64,000 nucleotides of DNA. Source: Cylindrodendrum hubeiense (Eukaryota > Ascomycota > Sordariomycetes > Hypocreales > Nectriaceae). The stretch is from positions 1 through 64,000 of the forward strand of contig JAANBB010000105.1 of NCBI GenBank assembly GCA_014621425.1, in the 5' to 3' direction. The first letter of the stretch is position 1, and each line of letters opens with the position of its first letter. A program made the translations under genes and the position numbers. A model generated the notes under the pieces. That model had not been told where the DNA came from. It searched no databases and worked only from the letters and a program-made list of their open reading frames with translations. This document shows, piece after piece, positions 33,705 through 45,817 of this stretch.

Positions 33705-34406
33705 TTAGAGGCTCCAGACTTCCAAGTTCCGGTACTGCGCAACAAGAGGGGTCATCTGACGAAAGCCAATACGCCCACCACGGATGACAGGACCCGTGTT
33801 GGTATTAACGTCCTCCCACGAATACAACAATAGGTCATTGACGGTGAACGAAACGTCGCGTTTGTCCTTGATAACCTCCACCTTGAAGAATACACCCTCG
33901 GCATCCTCGACGGAAGGCAATGGATCAGCACCTTGAGCAACGAGATGAAACCCAGGAGATTTGCGTAGGTTGGCAAGATGGAATACGCGCTCTTCTGGCC
34001 AACGACGGCGAAAGTAGGATGCATGCAAAGTACGGATGTCGGAAGAGTGGTACTGTGCATATGAACCGTTGCGAGGCTTGAGCCCTTCGTCGAATATACT
34101 GCCTCCTGCGACTGACGCGGCGCCAAAGAAGAACATGGCCAGGCCGGGTTCTTCGACGGCAGAGAACTCCCAAGTGATCCGGATGCGGTCGGGGAAAACT
34201 TCGGGGACCCAGTAGACGAAGTAATCAGCAATGGCTCCGGCGCCGCTCAACTCCAGAGTGTTGTTAGTGATAGACGCATTGAGAGGGCCTTCGGCAACCC
34301 AGCCGGCGATGGCATCACTGTTGTTGAATGTGTTTCGATAAAGAAGCTTTTCTGCCATGCCCAGTGAAGCAAGAAATAGAACAGGTTGCCACAAAAGAGA
34401 TCTCAT
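33705..34406 (-). CDS. Secreted DUF1961 (YesU-like) protein
   Basis: A single exon encodes 233 aa. The N-terminus MRSLLWQPVLFLASLGMA is a signal peptide. The mature part fits the DUF1961/YesU-like jelly-roll fold: LLYRNTFNNSDAIAGWVAEG, NNTLELSGAGAIADYFVYWV, RIRITWEFSAVEEPGLAMFF and the conserved block IFDEGLKPRNGSYAQYHSSD, then YFRRRWPEERVFHLANLRKS and GRIGFRQM near the end. YesU is encoded in a rhamnogalacturonan-use locus in Bacillus subtilis, so a carbohydrate-binding or lyase-like role in plant polysaccharide use is plausible but unproven. Length is normal. No other pectin gene is adjacent. Confidence 0.88.
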   Translation of the reverse strand: MRSLLWQPVLFLASLGMAEKLLYRNTFNNSDAIAGWVAEGPLNASITNNTLELSGAGAIADYFVYWVPEVFPDRIRITWEFSAVEEPGLAMFFFGAASVAGGSIFDEGLKPRNGSYAQYHSSDIRTLHASYFRRRWPEERVFHLANLRKSPGFHLVAQGADPLPSVEDAEGVFFKVEVIKDKRDVSFTVNDLLLYSWEDVNTNTGPVIRGGRIGFRQMTPLVAQYRNLEVWSL

Positions 34407-36670
34407 TTCGTAAATGGGACTACTTCAGGCCGTCGTGGGAATGTGTCAATATTGGACTAAGCGGTCAAGAAGCCAGAGGGGATAGTGAAGACAACACGCG
34501 AAATCTGGTCTTGGGTTTCGACGAGAATTATATAGACGGAAAAAGAAATGCCGACCATTCCTTTTCAATCACTCTCGCCTGTTTTGAGGCTTTTAGCCGA
34601 CTGATACGAGATGATGAGCTTTCCGGCCTGTACTTTTTGAAGGCCATGAGCAGCTGTCAAGACCGGGTTTTCTACTGAATGTGGGCTAGTTACAGCGTCT
34701 GTCAATGTTGCCATAAGTGGAGAAAAGATGTAATGGCGATCTTGCCCCTTTGTGGAAGCTCGCTTCAGGGGTTTCGAGAACTTTGCTTGGCGAACTTCCA
34801 CCAATAGGAGCCTGCATTCATCAAGGTTTTGGACAGAGTACACCCAGCGATTTAAGATTGTCTCAGAGGCATTAAATACTAGAAGGCGGAAAATTGACAC
34901 GTTTTTAAGGTGGTCAGTTCATATAACGGCCGCTTTCTCGTGTCGCCAGTGCAGGTCTGATCTCTCCGGATCGGAATGTGGTTGTTGTTTTCAATTCTAT
35001 AGTGGCATCTCACTTGGCTACTGAACCCCTCTTTTCACGTTCATTTTTCCGTGTGCTTTCACAACACCATGCAGAAATGGCATTGCTAAAGGTTCATTGA
35101 TATGGGTGAGCGCAAACAGACCTCATTTTCATGTCTAAAATATTTTATGGAATTTAATTGTGGAAATTGGAAGGTCCATGTCGTGCCGGCTGTTCCTGAT
35201 GGGCGTATCGTTCAATTGTCAGCCCACCCTTCAACTTCGTGGATTGTCCGACCGATGAAACCATGGTGGTCTATGAGAGTCCAAGACCTTGGCTGATAAT
35301 TTCGGGTGCAAGTTACCTAGCCTCGTTGATGATTGTCATATCTTTTGAACCCTTTTTGCTTCCCATTGAGTCATGTGGCTTGTGTTGGCTTGATTTGGGC
35401 GCGTTGGCTGCTTTTTGCTACCCACATGAGCCACAGCAATCTGAAGGGTTGCACCTTGGCCATACACTTGATCAATAAAACGTTGCACGCGGCTACAACG
35501 GTTATTCGAGATTTTTAGCACTGAAGAAGGACTAGATGGACCCTGATCATCGAAAGAGTTGTATCTGTTGTCCTGCCTTTGGAAGAGTTTTTGGTCGGCT
35601 CAATAGCATGGCTCAATGCAACTGTGAGGGATGTGCTAGAGTTTTTAAGCTATTGTGGTTCCTGACATGAGAGTACAGTAGGGTAGACTTACCATATGCT
35701 CACAGGGGAGAGTCACAATAAGCAATGTCTTCTTTCATGCGAACTTACATGGGGCTCTCTTTGGGGTGTTGGCGAGTCAGGTAATAACCCCTATCACTTG
35801 GAGCATGTGTTCAGTTGCTTCACACAAGCAAGTTATCGCTCCTCATCTTGGTTCAATCTCTTATTAAACCTTGTTGCGACACATTTCGGTTTTAGCAAGC
35901 AAGCTCCACTTCCACAGCTGAGGAAAATGGACGACGGAAGGGAACCCACAAACTAATATATAGGGTATTTCACATTTCTCGATTAATATTTTAACGATCC
36001 ATTGAGATAGACAAGAGCCCCTACAAAGTGAAGACAGCTGTGGCATTTGCAGCTTGGCGGGCCTACCCTATACTTTGAAGAGTCTTAAAGTAGTTGAAAG
36101 TAAAGATCACTAGCGGTTTCAATCCCAATAAAATTTTAGAAGATCAGAGAAGATCTACACACGGTATGGAGACTATTTCAACTTCGTCAACACTTTGTCT
36201 TGCATTGGTTCTTTTGGAGCTGCAACACTCCATCAAAGATTCGTTGATCATAGGATTAGCTCTGACCTGTTGTTAAGCACCACACACTGCGTACAATGCG
36301 CAGGAACTTGTACACTCTGTGTTTAACTATTGAGTAAAGTTATTCTATGACACTATTCCATCAAGAGCACTTAATTTCGAGTGTGTTGCTTTGGTTCTTT
36401 TGGCGTGACACTTGTGAGACAGTTGCCAGACATTAGGGCCCGTTCTGCTATGCTTGACCGCCTTTCCGACTCGGACCCTGATAAGGTCCGTCCGTCCTCG
36501 GATGTCGATTGTGGCTTACCCGTAAGCATAAGCGCTAGAATGAGCGTAAGCAGAAAGCAAGTTTCTCACAATATTTAAAATTAAAGCTGACTTGTTCTTA
36601 ACTTGGTGTTCTTTGCATCACTTTACCTGCCTTCAATTAAGCAAGGCTTGTCAGTTTCTCACACTCTGAT
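34407..36670. other. 2.3-kb gene-free stretch
   Basis: Several 60 to 120-codon frames are present on both strands, none with family motifs. The last few hundred bases should hold the promoter of the glycosyltransferase. No repeat or RNA gene is recognised. Confidence 0.5.
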
Positions 36671-38357
36671 ATGGGCAATCGTCTTTTATACTCTGTCGCG
36701 GTTCTGCTTGCGCTTGCGGCGGCACTGGTGGCACTATGGCCGTCTTGGGTGACAAAACCAGCTCCCCAGCAAATTCGCGGAAAGAACAACACAATCCTAT
36801 TCGTTACGAGTGAGCTATACGGCCTGGCCAATGTTCACCTTGCTACGGCATACGCTCTACTCGAGTCACACCCGGATGCAGAGGTTCACTACGCATCGTT
36901 CCCCAAGTTTGCGAGTAGAGTCAAACGCACATCCTCCCAGGCCCAGAGATTTAACCCAGAAGCATCAGAGGTTATCTTCCACGCTCTGAATGGCCGATCC
37001 TACGCCGAGGCCTCACCCTTAGCACAGAGTAATGGGAGTGAGAAAATGGTACACTCTCCCGGTCTGAAGTCTGCAGAGGGGTTTTGCCGCATCCTAAAGC
37101 TTGGTCTGTCGCCATGGCCCGAAGATGAATACTATGACATATACTTGTCGGTGAGGAAACTCATAGACGAGATAAATCCTGCCATTGTGGTTTTGGATAT
37201 GCTTCTTAATCCAGCAGTTGACGCCACTCGTGACATGCACCGCGCTCACGCAATCCTCACGCCAAATGTTCTCACAGGTATTGCACCGGCTGTACAGCCG
37301 GGCCATAAGGTGCTTTGGAAATATCCCGCGTAAGATCCCTGTGGCATGTTTTTGATTCTCCGGCAATGAATGAAGTTTAACAATTGATGATATAGGATTG
37401 GATCTGGATATCCATTTCCCGTTCCATGGAGCCTTATCCCCGCAAATATCTACTTGAATTTTCAAACCATCCGCTGCGCGCTTTCCACCATTGGTAGTGA
37501 TGGTCGAAGGGCAAACTTGAAGAGTAAGGGTATACAAAAACCTCTCGACTTTTTGGGATTGTACAAGCCAGATGTCCCGTGGATCACCCAAACACTACCA
37601 GGAGCACACTTCCCATTGGACAATGTTCCATCAAATGTTATTTGCACAGGCCCAATTAATCTGGCTGATGTGGGTAACGAGCGTGATGAGGGAAACGATC
37701 TCGTGGACTGGGTCAAACGGGCTCCGACCATGATGATAGCCCTTGGTTCTCACTACCAGTATACCGAACAACAAGCTAGAGTAATGGTGGGCGCGATTCA
37801 AAAAGTCCTTCGACAAACCAACGTACAGGTACTATGGAAAGTAGATTTGCCTGACGCAGTGGACGATAGCCTTCTGCAAAATATGGACGAATCATTATCA
37901 GGTCGCTTCAGGGCCGAGAAGTGGTTGGACGTGGAGCCTCCCTCACTGCTGCTGATGGATACAATGGTGGCGTCAGTTCATCATGGAGGTGCCGGGTGTT
38001 TTCATGACGCTCTTTCGTGAGTATACCAATCGGGAGTCTAACGGACTTACGCTGACTGAATCTGATATCATAAACAGCGCCGGTGTCCCGCAGATTATTC
38101 TTCCTCTTTGGATTGACTTGTACGATTTCGCACAGCTCGTTGAATATCTCGGAATCGGCGTATGGGGATGTCAGGATACAAGCCCACATTGGACAGCAGA
38201 ATGCCTCGCCGATGCGTTCTTGAAGATTTTGGAAAGCGGTGAGATGAGTGCCAATATGAAGCAAAGAGCAAAGGGATTTGGGGAGCAAGCACAGCAACGA
38301 TCTGGTCGCTCTATTGCTGCTGATGAAGTGGCCAAGCTAGCGGCTTTGGGCTACTAG
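36671..38357 (+). CDS. UDP-glycosyltransferase (GT1-like), three exons
   Basis: This is predicted to transfer a sugar from a UDP-sugar to a small acceptor such as a sterol, phenolic or secondary metabolite. The exons are 36671-37329, 37396-38016 and 38078-38357, giving 519 aa. The N-terminus MGNRLLYSVAVLLALAAALV is a membrane anchor or signal segment. The acceptor-binding half includes ILFVTSELYGLANVHLATAY. The donor-binding half has MMIALGSHYQYTEQQ and the motif VASVHHGGAGCFHDAL (HHGGAG at about residue 415), continued across the splice to SAGVPQIILPLWIDLYDFAQ. These are the core of the plant-type PSPG-like box of GT1 enzymes. Length is normal. The natural substrate cannot be read from context. 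Confidence 0.92.
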
Positions 38358-39127
38358 AACTTTCACTGTCTCTGTGACATCAAGCTGCAAGTATTGAGCA
38401 TTAATGTACAAGATCAATTGCGATTTAGGGCATGTAGATCCGAAAATAGCCATACAGTGATAGAAGATGCCTCGGGGTACCGAGGTAGCTATAAATTATC
38501 TACATTGTATCGATAGTCAATAGCCTTCGGGGACGTATGGGAATTGGTGCTTTTTGCACGTAAAACGGGTCAACCAAGATCCTTTTATGCCTCGCGCACT
38601 CTACGCTACGGTCATCAAATCCAAGAACTAGCCGGCCGGTCAGCAGCAGAGTGCCGTCTGTGCGGCCAGCTGGGAGCGGATTTCTTCACATGTGAGACGC
38701 TTGACATGAATGAGACAGTCGAGAAGTTGGGCAACCCTGAGCAAGAGATTTCCAAGACGAATGCTTTGGGAAGTGTTTTATCAAATCTTTCTCGGTACCA
38801 GATTCTCTTATCCTATCTTTTGAGCAGTTTGTCCCATCTTTAATTTTCTAATTGACTCACTAACCATGATTAACCTCTCTTGTCATTTGGATATGGTCCG
38901 TACCAAGTGCATTCCGAAACAACAAAATAGCTTGGGTATCTAAGAGCATATTTCCTTCATTTTGGGTCAGCTCTTAGTTATTGGTTGAAGAATATTAGCT
39001 TGAACGAGGTGCTCGTGAAATTGGTGTTCGGCAGCTCCTTCGCTGATACGCACGTTATGTACAGCTGTTGTAAAATAGGTACCATGCTCCAGTTTGTCTG
39101 CAACCTCTTGACCAGATATTGTCGAAA
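38358..39127. other. Intergenic between convergent genes
   Basis: A perfect 6-base hairpin (CCTCGG and CCGAGG around GGTA, about 38470-38485) lies 115 bases after the glycosyltransferase stop. A 99-codon frame (38544-38843) is unsupported. Confidence 0.45.
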
Positions 39128-41054
39128 TCAATTAGCTTCGACTTCCATATGAGGTCCCTTGTACTCATTCTTCGCCCAAAGTAGGTAGTATATAACACTG
39201 AGAAGTGCAACCCCACCAGTCATTAACGAGGCGTAGTTCATGGTAGATGGGGTGGCTGGGGTTTGGGGGGGCCAAAAGCTAAAGAACCAGACAATAATCA
39301 TGAAAAGACATGCAAAAGTGTTGTTAATGATGCCAAGGATACCAGGGACATGCCATGGCCCCCAGGCGAGAGTCTGACCCTCCCCAGCAGTGGTGTCGGC
39401 CAGAGCGGGAAGGGCACTGGGATCAGGCAACTTGTACCCCTTGCCGCAACGACGGTATAGAAGAAGAGATGCGGCCATGAGATATGATGAGTACAGACCG
39501 GAAACAGCGACGGAGATAATAGCGTTGTAGACTACGGCAGAGCCAATGTTGATAAGGCCGATGAGGCATGCAATGATGCTTGTGATAGTGATAGCCCAGA
39601 CAGGTACGTTCGTCCGTGGGTCGACCTGTGGCCTTTGTTATTTGGGCGTACGCGAATGGGAGACTCTACTCGAGCTAGGGAGTAAACCGCTTACCTTAGA
39701 TAGAGTGGGCCAGAACGGCAGACCACGGTCTCTAGCAAAAGCCCAAAACATGCGGGAGGTGGCGGCAATGACACCAACAATAGCAGAGAGAGTCATGACA
39801 ATAATGAGAGAGGTCATGACAGCTGTTCCGGTCTTTGATCCGGTAGCCTGATGGAAGATCTCGATATAGGGGTAGCCAGTTGGGGAGTTGATGGCCTTGT
39901 CGATATCAGTAGCACTGTAGAGCATAGCGATAATCATAGCAAGACCCATCGCACCGTTAATAACAATGCTGGTCATGATAGACTGGGGGACGGCCACAGA
40001 AGGATTCTGGACTTCCTCACACATCTACCCATGTAGTCAGTAATCTTGTTCATTTCGTTACGCAGCTGAGGACGTGATCCGGCGACAGGTTCGGGACAGG
40101 GATCTCACATGGAAAGAGCAGTCGACACCTAGAGAGTTGATATGTTAGATCCTGAGAACATAGCAATAGAAAAAGAGAATATGTGCTTACCGGCAAAGGA
40201 GAATACGCAGCCCAGGAGCCCAACGAACCAAGAAAGCCCTTGAGATGGCCACATGCCTTCGTTTCGGAACTCAAGAAAAACTTCGGAGGCGTCCGCATTT
40301 GCGCCGCAAGTGACGAGCGTAATAAGAACAGCCAAGAAGCCAATGATGTGTAGAACAAGGATCATTCCCTCGATCTTGGGAAGAATGGAGCTAAAGACGG
40401 TGTTGATAAAAACCGCAATTAAGATGCACATCCACAGCATTAACGTTCCCTGCCACGTCTGGCCATTATATGATGGAATCATGAATGTAACGAGACCCTG
40501 GATCATGGTACCTGTCAGGAAACCAGCGGCAGCAGAGGTACCTTGCCATCCGGCTAAAGTTAACCAGCCGGTAATGTAGCTGAGGAACTTGGAGCACCAT
40601 CGAGGAGCCAACATAGCCACCCAGTGATACTGACCGCCTGAGGTGGGAGCGATGGAAACAAGCTCGCACAGGGTAGAAAACACGCTTAGGTTCCCGATCC
40701 AGACAAAGATAAACCCATATACGAGACCTCCAGGGCCGCCATTTGCCAGACCTGGCGCAAAGTTCATCAGTGTGCCTTCCCATGTGACGAGAATCGCGCA
40801 GCTGAAGCCTAGAATCGTCAAGAAGCGGAAGTTTCGCTGTTGAAGACTCCAAGTTAGTCTCATCGCGACGACGACATGAGATTGTGGAAAGCGGCGCATG
40901 TTACCTTGAGTACAGACTTTTTGCCCAGCTTAGCCAATTGCTCGCGATCCAAATCGTCGCGATCAAACTCCTCGGCAACATGCTGGACATTGGGCTCCTG
41001 GAGCTTGCTCTGGCTCCTGCCGCCGAGCTCATGACTATCCCTTCGAATACTCAT
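39128..41054 (-). CDS. Amino acid/GABA/choline-type permease (APC superfamily), five exons with a 20-nt micro-exon
   Basis: This is a plasma-membrane transporter of the APC superfamily, closest in pattern to fungal GABA permeases (Uga4-like) and choline transport proteins (Hnm1-like). The exons in coding order are 41054-40905, 40836-40191, 40128-40109, 40024-39695 and 39625-39128, giving 547 aa with about twelve helices. Family blocks are FRFLTILGFSCAILVTWEGT, APTSGGQYHWVAMLAP, FLSYITGWLTLAGWQGTSAA and FAGVDCSFHMCEEVQNPSVA, then TSRMFWAFARDRGLPF with VDPRTNVPVWAI. The third exon is only 20 bases (40109-40128) and supplies GVDCSFH of the conserved block, so skipping it would break the protein. 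The N-terminal 50 residues are hydrophilic, as usual. The substrate (amino acid, GABA, polyamine or choline) is undetermined. Confidence 0.93.
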
Positions 41055-43549
41055 GTTGAGAATATGAGCACGCTATCCGAATTCGGGTGTGTATAAGGCG
41101 CGAACGGAACAGGATTATCGGCGAGTACCAACGCGCGTCGCAGAACACCTTGGTATCGGCTGTTTGGGTGGGTGATTCGGGAGCGGTGATGGAAAAAAGC
41201 ACCTGCAGTGAGACAGATGAACACAACAAGGGTGTCAATGCCAAGTTTGGTTGGGCACGGGTCGGAGCGCCCCCCAGCTGACTGGGGGCTCGGCAGTAAC
41301 GCACACTCCGTGGGTCTCTTACGACGTGAAACTGGAACGACCGACAATACGCTTCGCTTCTACAAGCATTCTATGCCAGGGGACCCATAACTGTACGGTA
41401 CGGATACTGTCCGTCGCTAATGTGGAGGGGGTAAGTGAGGAGGATCGGCCACTAAGCGGGTAGCTAACACTAGCCGTAAGTAGATACTTGGGACCCCCAA
41501 AGTCACCCACCCGTCGGCAGACGTCGGGCTTGACTAATGCAACGCTGGTTGTGGCTGCGCGGTAAGAGCAGAGAAGCTTCTGGATGCCGGGCCAGGTGCT
41601 CCTTATGCTGGATGTTTATGTGTGCTGGTGCAAAGACAGGGACGGATGCGCTCAAGGATTTGCTTTGGGTCGGCCTCTAGCCGTGCAGTTATGCCTGCAG
41701 TTCCATCGAGCTAGGCGATCCCGGGCTGAGGGAACTTGGAGCTGCAGGAGACAACAAAGCTGCTGGGAGATGGCTCGACTGAGTCCCCTTGCGTGAGGGA
41801 CCAGTGCCGTAGTACCTCGCCAAATTAAGGCTCCTAGCAAGACACCGCAACGCAGGAGATCGGAGAAAGAGGTCCCCGGTATTGCTCTTTTCCAGCCACG
41901 TAGATGAAACCAGAACGAGGGTTTTGTTTTTATGCCTTGGCCTTGATCATAGCAACTGGCACGTGCAGACTGAATAATTACCGCCCCTGCAGCCGCACCC
42001 TTGAGGGGTCGTGTCCATCCCCACCACCCAACGCTATCAGCGCGATGATAAACCCTAATCCCGAAATACTTCGTGTTTAGCGAAATTCATATATTTCACC
42101 ATATATCCCCGCCAGCTGAGCATAGGCTAAGGGAGAAGTTTGATTCCGTGAGCCATTGAAAATTGGTATTAAAGGACTGATCTTGCCTTCAGCATCCACC
42201 TAGAAGCGTTAGTGGCCATTGTGGCGATTAGCATAATCCCTGTCGCAGTGGTCCCACGAAGGCCACGAAGGCCTTTTGCTATTGAACTTTTCAGTTTTAT
42301 AGGCACCTCAAAGAGGCTGTGGAAGCAAACATGTGAAAATTGATGCCACAATTGAGGGTGCTTCTAAGAGGCTAGTGAGTGCTTTGGTAGCCGAGTTCAA
42401 CCGCGCATGCGCTAGATTGCTCTCGTTTTTGGAGACCTTAGCCAACAGCAATACAGTACTAAGCAGGAAATCGAAAGGTTTCAAGCCTTGTCATGAATGA
42501 ATACAGATTCTTAGAAATAAAACCCTCGGGATTTATGAAGCCGAACGTGTTGTTACACTAGAAATACAATAGACTAGGTCGGTGATAATGCCATCGAGCT
42601 TGCCCGATCTATTGGGATCCTGAGCAATCACAATAATTGATCGAGGAATAACGATGATCTATAATAACCTAGAAAAGTTTAAAACTCGGTCCACGCCTCG
42701 AAAACAACGAACAAATTGGGCGGGCTCGTTTACCATTCTGAGGAACGAGACATGCCACCTCTAGCCTTCACTGAGCGGAACCGCGATAAATGGGGCCACG
42801 CCACAGTCCTAGTGCATGGAGTTCAATCTCATGTGTAACCCCTGTTCATTGTTAAGCGAGTCGGCAGTCTAAATTAGCCAATCGAGGCAAAATATAATCT
42901 GGGTCTATAAAATGCCCACATATCGGCTCATGCCGCTCGCAGCCCACTCATGGATACACTCGCGGAAGGCAACCGTGGACCCGGCGATTTGTGCAAGGTA
43001 CAGGCATCAGGCATGCATCAACCAACAGCCGTGAGGTTCTGGGTGCGAGAGCCCCATTGGATTTGTCTTCCTCTTGGTGCGCTTATCTCGGGCTCAAGGA
43101 GACAAGGGGTTCTTTCCCCCGACACCCTTACCGCCGCACCATTTGGGGCATTTCGCCGTTGAAGCACTTGTATTATTTATGATGAAGTTGCTTCTAAGGG
43201 TTTTCAGAAGTCAGTTCAATACTGGGTCTTGGATTGGCCGTGTCTTATCAGCATGAGATGTTGCGGAACCACGTAAAGTCACCCGACTTTGTACGCTTGT
43301 ATACTTCAGACTTGCACTAGGATAGGCTACAACCGAAGCTGGGTAGCTGCCCCCGATGCTGCCGTGACTTGTCTAGCCCATCTTTGAGCCGTCAAACAAC
43401 TTTCCGAGGTGCTCTTCTGTGAATTTACGTGGGATTCGGATTGGCTGCGCCTGGGAAAGACCGAGAAATAACAAACGACCATGGGAATTGCATCAGAAAC
43501 ATGACATTCTACCTTTCATAACATAGTACTGCGTTAAACCAGATCTTTT
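41055..43549. other. 2.5-kb gene-free stretch
   Basis: Many short open frames (60 to 100 codons) on both strands show no family match. The region around 42080-42900 looks AT-rich with no long frame. Near 41055 it should include the permease promoter. Confidence 0.5.
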
Positions 43550-45055
43550 CTAATCTTGCTCAGGCTTACGCCCGTACACGTAACGTACGATCATATAGCT
43601 ATGAACCTTGGGGTTACGCATTGCCTTACGCAGACTCATGAGGAACAGATGATACTCATCTTTGGGCCACTTGACAACTTCGTGCCACATCATGAGAGTA
43701 TAACCTGCAGCCATGTATGAGAATTCTGTCAAGAGTCAAATGGGCGGCTTCCTTACCCTCAATATCGTTCTCTAGCGTAAGCTTGACAAATCGGCCAATC
43801 TCAGCAAGCTTTGGGTCTTTGGGCCAACCACTAATAGGGAACTAAACGATATAATTTAATAAGAACCCATGAAGCGTTTGTAACACTTACCTTGTAGTCC
43901 ACCGTCTTTACGTCCACAAAGCCAGCCTCTCGAAACGCATCTTGCTGCAGGTCGCGAACGAAAAAGGAATTACCTAGAATTTTGCCACCATCTTCGAAGA
44001 GCTTCTGATAGGTCTGAAATATAGGTTCCAGGTCAGTAGTGCCATCGTCACTGCGGAACTCGACATCGGCTTCAGCCGATTGCACCCAGCCTCCGGGCGC
44101 ACAGCAGCGGTACGCCTCTTTGAATAGGGCGTTCCAATCATTTATGGCACCAAAAAGGTATCGAAGATGGACGAAGTCAAAATGATTTTCGTTCCAAGTC
44201 CAGGATTGGGTAGCATCGTCGATGTCAAAACGAACATTTGGGGGAACCCATTGTGGTTGGCAAGGCGAGAGGTCAGTACCAACAACGTCCGTACCGGGAT
44301 ATCGATCAGCAAATTCTCTGAATTCGGTAAGCAGGGAATTTATGTTGGTATGTTTAGCTGCCTTACATTGCCCAGATCCCTTGCACAGTTATTATTAGGC
44401 AATCACTAGGGGAACACTCACTAGCTTACCACTTCCTGTACCAACATCAAGAACATTCTACAGCATAAAATGTTAGGCTCAATACACGCGGTCGGCCTTT
44501 CATTTTATTAAAGGTGTCATACCCGTAATTCACTAGTATTTACGGGGGCGAGGAACAGCTCGTTGTCCAAAAGGAGCGTCAAGTAATGGTGACTGCCTGC
44601 TGGATTAGACTTGTATTGTTCAACCGTTGTATTTTGAAGCCCCACGTCATGTCCATAGACTCTACTTGTTGATCGTCGTTGGGGCAAAAGTAACTGGAGG
44701 CGAACTTTTCACTGTGATAGGTGCGTCCCTCACAGCGACGATACTCAAGGATACTGGAAGAGACTGAGGCTGTCGAGCTTTGTCTGCGAGCCCTATTAGA
44801 AACGCGAGACAAGGGCTGTCTCATGGTTTACTGACGCATCATCGCCAATGGATGAGTCGGCGTCAACCTGGGAATCATGCTGCAAAGTGTTAGTCGCGTC
44901 TCAAATGCAGACTGGTGCTTCGGTCACACATCAGAATCATCGGCGGGAATAAGCTCGTTTTGATGTTGAGGAGATTTTGAAGGAGATTTAGTCTGCAAAG
45001 CGGTGGGTGTCGACGCTTGGGGCGGTTTTGTCGCCTCAATAGTTGGGCTCGACAT
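43550..45055 (-). CDS. LaeA-like SAM-dependent methyltransferase, nine exons with a 13-nt micro-exon
   Basis: This is a class I methyltransferase of the LaeA-like family widespread in moulds; LaeA itself regulates secondary metabolism and development, while most paralogues are uncharacterised. The exons in coding order are 45055-44930, 44879-44836, 44792-44646, 44592-44523, 44457-44430, 44379-44367, 44317-43891, 43841-43757 and 43704-43550, giving 364 aa. After a disordered N-terminus (STPTALQTKSPSKSPQ) come FLAPVNTSELRNVLDVGTGS and GIWAIEFADRYPGTDVVGTD (SAM motif I at Asp133), then VRFDIDDATQSW, the post-motif FKEAYRCCAPGGWVQSAEA and GWPKDPKLAEIGRFVKL. The 13-base exon 44367-44379 encodes GIWAI of the SAM motif. 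All junctions have GT-AG ends and the protein reads through. It should be nuclear or cytosolic. Its own targets are unknown. Confidence 0.9.
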
Positions 45056-45817
45056 GGTCTTGAATGTAGCACGAATATAATTAAAGCGGCAGAAGCAGGA
45101 AACATAGAAAAAGAACAGTTTGGGGTGAGCGCTTAGGAAACTATGTAAGGGAATGCCCCTAGTCGCCGACCGCAGGGGTACACTGAGTTAGGAAAGTATG
45201 ACCCGCGCAGCCGGGGTTTAAATGTTGACAAACAGAGCCCTGTGATGTGTCGGTAGCCATTAACCTAGTATCTCAATGTGCTGCTCAACTGAAAGTCAGG
45301 TGCTAGATTGGTACTGACTCAGCTAATTGTCGTATGATATGTCCTGGGACCCCTACACCGCCGGGGAGACGGAACTATCGAACATCTTGGCAAGGAGCTC
45401 CGCTTAAACTCTGGCATTTATTGGTGCACTGCCTGCTTTCTATTCCTGCCTTCGGATGCCCTGTTATAGCTGTGATGAGGCCGCCGATTCTTTGCGTCTT
45501 TTAGTGCCAATGTGAATCGGAACCGATGTATTGTGGCTGTCACATTACTCTTAGCTGGTGGCGTCTCAATAGGTTGGACACAATAGAGACAGACAGGTCT
45601 CGCTGGACTCCCATGGATCGCTAGATTAATAAACCTGTTTATCGAATATGCTTGGTCTTGGTTAGGCTGGAAGGCCAAAGGAAATCATCTTATTGTCTCA
45701 ACAAGCATGAAGCCTTCACAGTGCAACAATGTTTCAGTTGTGGTATAAAAATCTCGTGTCATCTACTTCGTAAATCTAGCTGCCTAGTTTGGTCCTCAAA
45801 ATTGCCATATACAACTT
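45056..45817. other. Intergenic, no supported gene
   Basis: This is the promoter side of the LaeA-like gene and the 3' side of the myristoylated protein gene. A frame at 45418-45678 (-) is unsupported. Confidence 0.5.

Noticed and set aside
33925..34231. Alternative frames inside the DUF1961 gene
   Set aside because: They overlap a single-exon gene that has a signal peptide and the family blocks.
44579..44824. Stand-alone 81-aa protein
   Set aside because: It is an internal exon of the LaeA-like methyltransferase (44646-44792) with read-through into introns.
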